From Cervus elaphus (taxonomy: Eukaryota; Chordata; Mammalia; Artiodactyla; Cervidae), in the NCBI RefSeq assembly GCF_910594005.1, contig NC_057823.1, positions 64,974,015 through 65,038,014 of the forward strand: a stretch of 64,000 nucleotides of DNA, read 5' to 3'. Below the pieces are notes generated by a model that made no database searches, was not told the DNA's origin, and saw only the letters and a program-made list of their open reading frames with translations. The number at the start of each line of letters is the position of its first letter. Position 1 is the stretch's first letter. The translations under genes were made by a program, and so were the position numbers. Shown here piece by piece: positions 57,051 to 64,000 of the stretch.

Positions 57051-57579
57051 ATATTTTTAAGGTCTTGAGGAAACTAGAGATCAGTGAGGATTTTTGAGAT
57101 GGGAATTAAACCAGAATATATTAAAATGTTGGAGGGACATTATGATCAGAGGAAAGAACAGCAGCTGATGAGACAATTTCTCTAGGAGATTGAGAACTCT
57201 GTTATTTGTCAAAATTTGAACATGTGATAAGCAACAGATACAATTTTAGCAAGGTGGTTTTTTTTTAATACAATATTCAGTGAAGATTAAAATGAGATCA
57301 ATTGCTTTTAGAGAGCTCAAAATCAGACACAGGTAAAGTAAGAGAATCTTCTAGTAATTTTAAATCAGATATAATCAATCATAATTAATGGATTGATAAT
57401 ATTTTAGATTAGGATTATATTACTGAGGAAAAACTCTAAACATATGCTTGGAAGTTAAAGTGGATTTCTGGCTTCTACTCAAGATATCAAAAGCTAGAAG
57501 GTGTTGTTTTCACTTGAACATTAAGGAAATAAAATGGCATAATTTCTGAAAGCATAAATTTTCCTGAATCCATCAGAAC
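57051..57579. other. Unassigned AT-rich sequence
   Basis: No feature recognised. Confidence 0.45.
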
Positions 57580-59235
57580 CTGAGGTCTCAGGGCAACCAG
57601 CTATTTTGAAATACAGGGAGAGACAGGCACCGGCAAGATGTAGGCACTGGCTTTTCTAAGAGCATAGAAGAGGACAGACCTGCCATTCAAGTGGGTGAGT
57701 ATAGTTTAGCCAATAGTTCTGGCTAACTGCCAAGGCCAAGTGGACTATTATTAGAATTTAGAAGCCCCTAAAATGCAGACACAAAGGGAACTGGCAGAGA
57801 CTCACATATTGTTCTTTATGGACAATAAATAAACCTTCTTGTTCTAAGCACAAGATGAGGAAGAGATTGAACAAAGCCTCCCATGGGCTATAGGCCTCAA
57901 GGTGAGGCCACCTCCTCTCTGATAAAACCCTGTTTGGACCCTTCATGCAAAAGAGTGTTATTTATTTAAAGTGTTTCCTGAGAGGCAGGCATCTAACCTA
58001 ACATACATCTTGGTACTGGCTGGGGTACGCTTTGGGAACGAAGGCTAGGGGGTGCCATCTTTGTGCTCTCCTTCTACTTCATTCCAGCTCCCCAGGATCT
58101 CCTAGAAAGAGGCTTGCACCCTTTTCTGTCACCCTGAGTTTCGTGGCTGCCTGCCACCCAGAGGACACTTGCATATTGCCTGGCTCTGGTAGCCAGTGAG
58201 GGTTATGCCTGTGGATTCCACAGGACCATAACCAGTGGAGAAAGTTCTTGAGCAGCTACTACTCCCAGGGTAAAGCAAGAGGCAACAGTCCCAGTGGTAC
58301 AATCTTTCCCTGAAAGAGTCCTATTAACTTATCTTCATAGCTGGGGCCTGAGGGGGCAGGCTTCTGATTACACATACATCTAAGATCTCACTGTAATCCT
58401 TTTCAGAAACTCAGAGTGTGGATGCTCTTTGCACACTCCACCTGCTGTACTCCTGGGCCTCCAAGGTGGCGCTAGTGGTAAAGAACCAGCCTGCCAACGC
58501 AGGAGACAGGGGTTTGATCCCTGGGTCAGGAAGATTCCCTGGAGATGGAAATGGCAACCCACTCCAGTGTTCTTGCCTGGAAAATACAATGGACACAAGA
58601 GCCTGGCAGGCTACGTCCATGGGATCGCAAGAGTCAGACACGACTGAGCGACTAAATCACCACTCTATATCTGCTGTATTCCAGAAAGCCAGTATCTTCT
58701 GGAGGGGAGCTTTTATACATGTTTGGTGCCGCAATTATCATATCCAGTTTTTGTGATTGTCACCCAGGGGACACTTCATATTGTACTGGCTCTGGTGGCC
58801 AATGGGCTTTCATTCCTGGGTCCCCGGGGATGGTAATAATAAGAGAGACAATTCTTCACCACTTAGAGATCTCAAGACACTGCACAGAGAATAGACTGAA
58901 ATATAGCTCCAGGTTCCTTGTGAAGGGTGTCTATTGGCTTGTCCTTGAGCTTTAACCTGAGGGGCAGGCTTCTGGTCTGGCACATTTAGAAGCCTACTGA
59001 GATAAACTCTGGGGAGGGAGGATGGTTGCTTCCATGTTTACACTCTCCTTCTCCCTCATTCCAATTGCTGGTATTTCCTGGAAACAATCATGTACACTCA
59101 TCTGGGCCTCTAATTTTTACAACTGATGCCCAGGGGATATTTCTAGATCGCCTGGCTTTGTTGGTTAGCAGGATTTACACTTACAGTCACACAAGACTGT
59201 TTATATTTGCTATTAACAAGCCATCATCTGAGAGT
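57580..59235 (+). repeat. L1 5'-UTR-like sequence with diverged internal repeats
   Basis: GACAGGCACCGGCAAGATGT, CAAGTGGGTGAGTATAG, GGTGAGGCCACCTCCTCTCT and GACCCTTCATGCAAAAGAGT resemble the 5' UTR of old mammalian L1s, and L1 ORF2 follows in the same orientation. A motif set (CCCAGAGGACACTTGCATAT, then GGCTCTGGTAGCCA, then GGGGCAGGCTTCTG) recurs at 58158-58365, 58763-58980 and partly at 59127-59165. The family call is from memory and is the least certain of the L1 calls. A Bov-tA splits it at 58454. Confidence 0.45.
58454..58670 (+). repeat. Bov-tA SINE with 12-bp TSD
   Basis: GGGCCTCCAAGGTGGCGCTA, CAGCCTGCCAACGCAGGAGA, GATCCCTGGGTCAGGAAGAT, GGCAACCCACTCCAGTGTTC and CGCAAGAGTCAGACACGACT; complete. 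Direct repeats CTGCTGTACTCC (58442-58453) and CTGCTGTATTCC (58671-58682) differ at one base. Confidence 0.93.
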
Positions 59236-60324
59236 ATGACTTCCTAAACAAGGACATTCTCAGATAAACAACCTAACTTCACACTTCAAATAACTATAAA
59301 AACAAGAGCAAATGAAACCCAAAGTTAGTAGAAGAAAGGAAATGACATAAATCAGAGTGAATAAAAATAATAAATAAATATAAATAATATAATAAGTAAA
59401 TGAAATAGAGAAGAAGAAGACAACTGAAAATCAATGAAACTAAAAATTAGATCTTTAAAGAGATAAACAAAATTAACAAAACTTTACCTAGTGTCAACAA
59501 CAAAAAAAAAAACAAAAGGAGAGAACTCAAATATAATCAGAAATGAAAGAGGAAACATTACAACTAATCCCACAGAAATACAAACAATAATAAGAGACTA
59601 TTACAATTAAATGCCAACAAATTGGACAATCTATCAGAAATAGATACATTCCCAGAAACAAGAAATCTACCAATATTGAATCATGAAGAAACAGAAAAGC
59701 TGAACAGACTGATTGCTAGTAAGGATACTGAATCAGCAATCAAAAATCTCCCAACAAACAAAAGTCCAGGCCAAACAGCTTCACTAAGGAATTATATCGA
59801 AACATTCAAAGAAGAATTAATACCAGTCCTTTTTCAACTCTTCAGAAAGTAGAACAGGAGGGAGCACTTTTAAACTCATTTATGAGGCCAGCATTACTCT
59901 GATCACAAAACCAGACAAGGATGCTACAAGAGAAGAAAATTACAGGCCAATATCCCTGATGAACACAGACACAAAAAATATCAACAAAGTATTAGCAAAC
60001 CAAATTAAATAATATATTAAAAGGATCATATACCTTGATCAAGTAGAATTTATTCCAGGATGCAAAGATGGTTTAACATCTAAAAGTCAATGTGATGATT
60101 CACCTTGACAAAAATATTATCATCTCAATAAATACAGAAAAATCATTTTGACCAAATTCAATATTCATTGAGAATAAAGACTCTCAACAAAATAGGTATA
60201 GACGAAATGTACCTTAACATTACAAAGGTCTTATATGACAAACCCAGAGCTAGTGTCATTCTCAATGGTGAAAATCTAAAAACTTTAAAGATCAGGAAGA
60301 AGACAAGTATGCTCACTCTTGCTA

Positions 60325-61045
60325 TTTTTTTTTTTTTCATTTATTTTTATTAGTTGGAGGCTAATTACTTTACAATATTGTAGTGGTTTTTGTCATACAT
60401 TGACATGAATCAGCCATGGATTTACATGTATTCCCCATGCTGATCCCCCCTCCCACCTCCCTCTCCACCCGATTCCTCTGGGTCTTCCCAGTACACCAGG
60501 CCCAAGCACTTGTCTCATGCATCTAGCCTGGGCTGGTGATCTGTTTCACCCTAGATAATATACATGTTTCGATTCTGTTCTCTCGAAATATCCCACCCTC
60601 GCCTTCTCCCACAGAGTCCAAAATTCTGTTCTGTACATCTGTGTCTCTTTTTCTGTTTTGCATATAGGGTTATCGATACCATCTTTCTAAATTCCATGTA
60701 TATGCGTTAGTATACTGTATTGGTCTTTATCTTTCTGGCTTACTTCACTCTGTATAATGGGCTCCAGTTTCATCCACCTCATTAGAACTGATTCAAATGA
60801 ATTCTTTTTAATGGCTAAGTAATATTCCATGGTGTATATGTACCATAGCTTCCTTATCCATTCGTCTGCTGATGGACATCTAGGTTGCTTCCATGTCCTG
60901 GCTATTATAAACAGTGCTGCTATGAACATCGGGGTGCATGTGTCTCTTTCAGATCTGGTTTCCTCAGTGCGTATGCCCAGAAGTGGGATTGCTGGGGACA
61001 TAGGCAAAACACTCTCCGACATAAATCACAGCAGGATCCTCTATG
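60325..61045 (-). repeat. Ruminant L1 insertion with 5' inversion and 10-bp TSD
   Basis: From 60328 a T run (antisense poly(A)) is followed by antisense L1 3' UTR (TTATTAGTTGGAGGCTAATT, TGTCATACATTGACATGAAT) and the ORF2 end, to about 60999. The last 46 bases (61000-61045, ACATAGGCAAAACACTCTCC, CATAAATCACAGCAGGATCC) are ORF2 sequence in the opposite, sense orientation. The perfect TSD ACTCTTGCTA is at 60315-60324 and 61046-61055. This is the structure expected from twin priming. Confidence 0.92.
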
Positions 61046-62030
61046 ACTCTTGCTACTTTTATTCACCAAAGTATTGGAAGTCCTAGCCACAGCAGTTAAT
61101 CAAGAAAAATAAGTAAAATGCATTCAAGTTGGAAAGGAAGAAGTAAAACAATCGCCTGTGGATGTGATGCTTTTACCTATAGAAAATCCTAAAGATTACA
61201 TAAAAACCTATTAGAATAAATGAATTCAGTAAATTTGCAGGGTATAAATTCAATATACAAAATCATTTGTATTTTTGTACACTAACAACAAAATATCAGA
61301 AAGAGAGATTAAGAAAACAATCCCACTTACATTTGAAAGAATAAGACACCAAGAAATGAATTTAACCAAGGAGGTAAAAGAACTATTTACTAAAAATTGT
61401 GAGATAATAATGAAAATAAATAAAAAAGACAAAAGTAAATATGAAGATATCTCATGCTCATGGATTCAAAGAATGAATACAGTTAAGATGTCCATTATAC
61501 CAAAAGCAATCTACAGATTCTGTGCAATCCATATCAAAGTTCCAATGGCATTTTTTAAAGAACTAGAACAATCCTCAAATCTATATGGAACCACAAAAAA
61601 TCCTGAATAGTCAAAGAAATCTAGAAAAAGAAGAAGTAAAACTTTAAAAAATAAAAACAAAGTTGAAGGCATCATGCACCGTGATTCCGACTACTACAAA
61701 GCTATAGTAATTGAAACACCATGGTTTTGGCATAAAAAGAGACACATAGATTAGTGGAACGGAACCAAGAACCCAGAAACAAACCCATGCATATATGGTG
61801 AATTAATCTGTAACAGAAGAGGCAAGCATATACAGGGGTACATAACAATCTCTTCAATAAATGATGTTGGAAAATCTTGACAGTCATGCAGAGAATAATG
61901 AAACTGGAAATCTATTTTACATAATACACAAAAACTAACTGAAAATGGATTAAAAACTTGAATGTAAGAGCAGAAACTATACAACTCTTACATTAAAAAT
62001 TGGTGGAAACCTCCTTGATGTTAGTCTTAT

Positions 62031-63642
62031 CAGTTCAGTTCAGTCACTAAATCGTGTCTGACTCTGCGACCCAATGGACTGCAGCATGCCAGGCTTCCCT
62101 GTCCATCACCAAATCCCGGAGTTTACTCGAATTCGGTCCATTGAGTCGGTGATGCGATCCAACCATCTCACCCTCTGTCATCCCCTTCTCCTCCTGCCTT
62201 CAATCTTTCCCAGCATCAGTGTCTTTTCCAATGAGTCAGTTCTAAATATCAGGTGGCCAAAGTACTGGAGTTTCAGCTTCAGCATCAGCCCTTCCAATGA
62301 ACACCCAGGACTGATCTCCTTTAGGATGGACTGGTTGGATTGCCTTGCAGTCCAAGGGACTCTCAAGTCTTTTCCAACACCACAGTTCAAAAGCATCAAT
62401 TCTTTGGTGCTCAGCTTTCTTCATAGTCCAAGTCTCACCTCCATACATGACCACTGGAAAAACCATAGCCTTCACAAGACAGATCTTTGTTGACAAAGTA
62501 ACATCTCTGCTTTTTAATATGCTGTCTAGGTTGGTCATAACTTTTCTTCCAAGGAGTAAGTGTCTTTTAATTTCATGGCTGCAGTCACCATCTGCAGTGA
62601 TTTTGGAGCCCCCCAAAATAAAGTCAGCCACTGTTTCCACTGGTTTCTCCATCTATTTACCATGAAGTGATGGGACCCTAGGCCGTGATCTTAGTTTTCT
62701 GAGTGTTCAGTTTTAAGTCAACTTTTTTACTCTCCTCTTTCACTTTCATCAAGAGGCTCTTTAGTTCTTCTTCACTTTCTGCCATAAGTGTGGTGTCATC
62801 TGCATATCTAAGGTTATTGATATTTCTCCTGGCAATCTTGATTTCAGCTTGTGCGTCATCCAGCCCAGCGTTTCTCATGATGTACTCTGCATATAAGTAA
62901 AATAAGCAGGGTGACAATATACAGCCTTGACATACTCCCTTTCCTATTTGGAACCAGTCTGTTGGTCCATGTCCAGTTCTAACTGTTTCTTCCTGACCTG
63001 CATACTGATTTCTCAAGAGGCAAGTCAGGTGGTCTGGTATTCCCATCTCTTTCAGAATTTTTCAAGTTTATTGTGATCCACACAGTCAAAGACTTTGGCA
63101 TAGTCAATAAAGCAGAAATAGATGTTTTTCTGGCACTCTCTTGCTTGTTGGATGATCCAATAGATGCTGGCAATTTGATCTCTGGTTCCTCTGCCTTTTC
63201 TAAAACCAGTTTGAACATGTGGAAGTTCATGGTTCACATATTGTTGTAGCCTGGCTTGGAGAATTTTGAGCATTGCCTTACTAGCTTGTGAGATGAGTGT
63301 AATTGTGCGGTAGTTTGAGCATTCTTTGGCATTGCCTTTCTTAGGGATTGGAATGAAAACTGACCTTTTCCAGTCCCGTGGCCACTGCTGAGTTTTCCAA
63401 ATTTGCTGGCATATTGAGTGCAGCACTTTCACAACATCATCTTTTAGGAGTTGAAATAGTTGAAACTGGAATTCCATCACCTCCACTAGCTTTGTTCGTA
63501 GTGATGCTTCCTAAGGCCCACTTGACTTCATATTCCAGGGTATCTGGCTCTTGGTGAGTGATCACACCATCATGATTATCTGGGTTATGAAGATTTTTTT
63601 TGTACAGTTCTTCTGTGTATTCTTGTATTCTTCTGTGTATTC
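62031..63642 (-). mobile_element. BovB LINE, antisense, 1.6 kb, with 10-bp TSD
   Basis: Starts at the BovB 3' terminus (CAGTTCAGTTCAGTCACTAA) and extends antisense through the C-terminal region and RT to the linker before RT, at 63642. Perfect TSD TTAGTCTTAT at 62021-62030 and 63643-63652. 5'-truncated; about 40 % of a full element. Overall low divergence compared with the BovB at 22862. Confidence 0.95.
62678..63486 (-). pseudogene. BovB reverse transcriptase remnant, antisense
   Basis: Two long frames cover the RT. 63052-63486 keeps VVKVLHSICQQIWKTQQWPR, FIPIPKKGNAKECSNYRTIT, TGFRKGRGTRDQIASIYWII and NIYFCFIDYAKVFDCVDHNK. 62678-63046 keeps GIPDHLTCLLRNQYAGQE, QIGKGVCQGCILSPCLFY, and LRYADDTTLMAESEEELKSL with the intact YADD box. 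One frameshift near 63048 separates them. A further C-terminal frame at 62242-62652 keeps VADFILGGSKITADGDCSHE. Relatively young, but not intact. Confidence 0.9.
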
Positions 63643-63943
63643 TTAGTCTTATAGAGATTTTTTTTTCCTGACCAGAATCCAAAGTCATTGGCAACAAAAG
63701 CCAAAATAAACAAATGGGATTATATGAAACTAAAGAGCTTCTGCACAGTTTGCAGAATAATATAAATAATCAGAAGTTTAATTATATCAATCTAAAAACC
63801 ATCAACAAAATAAAAAGCCAGCCTACTGAATGGGATAAGATGTCTGCAAACCATATATCAGATAAGGGGTTAATACCCTGAATAAATAAAGAACTCTTAC
63901 AATTAAATAAAAACCAAACAATCCAATTAAAATAATGGGAAGA

Positions 63944-64000
63944 GGGGCTTCCCTTGTAGCTTAGTGGTAAAGAATCTGCCTGCCAGTGCAGGAGAAAGGG
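63944..64000 (+). repeat. Bov-tA SINE, cut by the window edge
   Basis: GGGGCTTCCCTTGTAGCTTA then AAGAATCTGCCTGCCAGTGC is the 5' end of a sense Bov-tA inserted in the L1 ORF2. The rest lies outside the window. Confidence 0.9.

Larger units (their letters stand above)
59236..63936 (+). repeat. Old L1 ORF2, sense, carrying two younger LINEs
   Basis: L1 ORF2 pieces at 59236-60324, 61046-62030 and 63643-63936 are collinear. Signposts: KLNRLIASKDTESAIKNLPTNK and TASLRNYIETFKEELIPVLF in the frame 59622-59852, IEMYLNITKVLYDKPRASVI-like at 60168-60353, and KYWKS at 61072. The piece after 63653 keeps NKWDYMKLKSFCTVC-like codons. No ORF1 lies between the 5'-UTR-like block and ORF2, so ORF1 has been deleted or the two are separate copies. 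Non-functional. Confidence 0.82.

Noticed and set aside
1..64000. CRISPR array, operons, ribosome binding sites or phage-like features
   Set aside because: No regularly spaced repeats with unique spacers, no dense coding, and repeat content is unambiguously mammalian.

Overview
This window reads as nuclear genomic DNA of a ruminant. The diagnosis rests on repeat families seen directly: many tRNA-derived Bov-tA SINEs, one dimeric Bov-A2, one CHR-type cetartiodactyl SINE, eleven BovB (RTE-clade) LINE pieces, and young ruminant-type L1 3' ends, lying among ancient mammalian MIR, L2, L1M and MER5A remnants. Cattle or a close relative is the natural guess, but the sequence alone does not separate bovids. 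I see no supportable protein-coding gene, no RNA gene and no prokaryotic feature. The longer open frames are decayed transposon ORFs or chance frames. By eye, roughly 60 % of the window is recognisable transposon sequence. Family names and boundaries come from remembered consensus sequences, so most edges are good to about 10-30 bases unless a target-site duplication (TSD) is quoted.

Layout. 1-9.2 kb: old MIR, L2 and L1M pieces, a BovB 3' end, and a three-level nest (young L1 inside Bov-tA inside old L1). 9.2-18.5 kb: mostly unassigned sequence, plus MIRs, an L1 3' UTR and a 1.8-kb antisense L2 with readable ORF remnants (11.4-13.3 kb). 18.6-26.1 kb: a decayed, nearly full-length sense L1 carrying four later insertions, one of which (BovB) replaces part of ORF2. 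27.8-31.8 kb: a probable retroviral LTR followed by a 3-kb L1. 32.5-36.5 kb: a BovB 3' part, the CHR SINE and the most repeat-poor, CpG-retaining stretch of the window. 36.5-47.5 kb: L2, an antisense L1M with a long 3' UTR, BovB 3' ends, SINEs and two MER5A hAT remnants. 47.6-52.8 kb: a near-full-length BovB joined head-to-tail to a truncated BovB. 52.8-57.1 kb: MIRs and two solo-LTR-like blocks. 57.6-64 kb: L1 5'-UTR-like sequence with diverged internal repeats, then L1 ORF2 carrying a 5'-inverted young L1 and a 1.6-kb antisense BovB, each with a clean 10-bp TSD.

How it works together. Nothing here forms a pathway. The window is a layered record of retrotransposition: MIR, L2, MER5A and L1M are the oldest layer, the larger sense L1s come next, and BovB, Bov-tA, Bov-A2 and ruminant L1 insert into them. 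I found no convincing undescribed functional system. The items most worth checking are the tandem BovB, the L1/BovB chimeric junction, the 5'-inverted L1, a tiny polyadenylated antisense-L1 insertion, and the CpG-retaining repeat-poor block at 33.4-34.9 kb.
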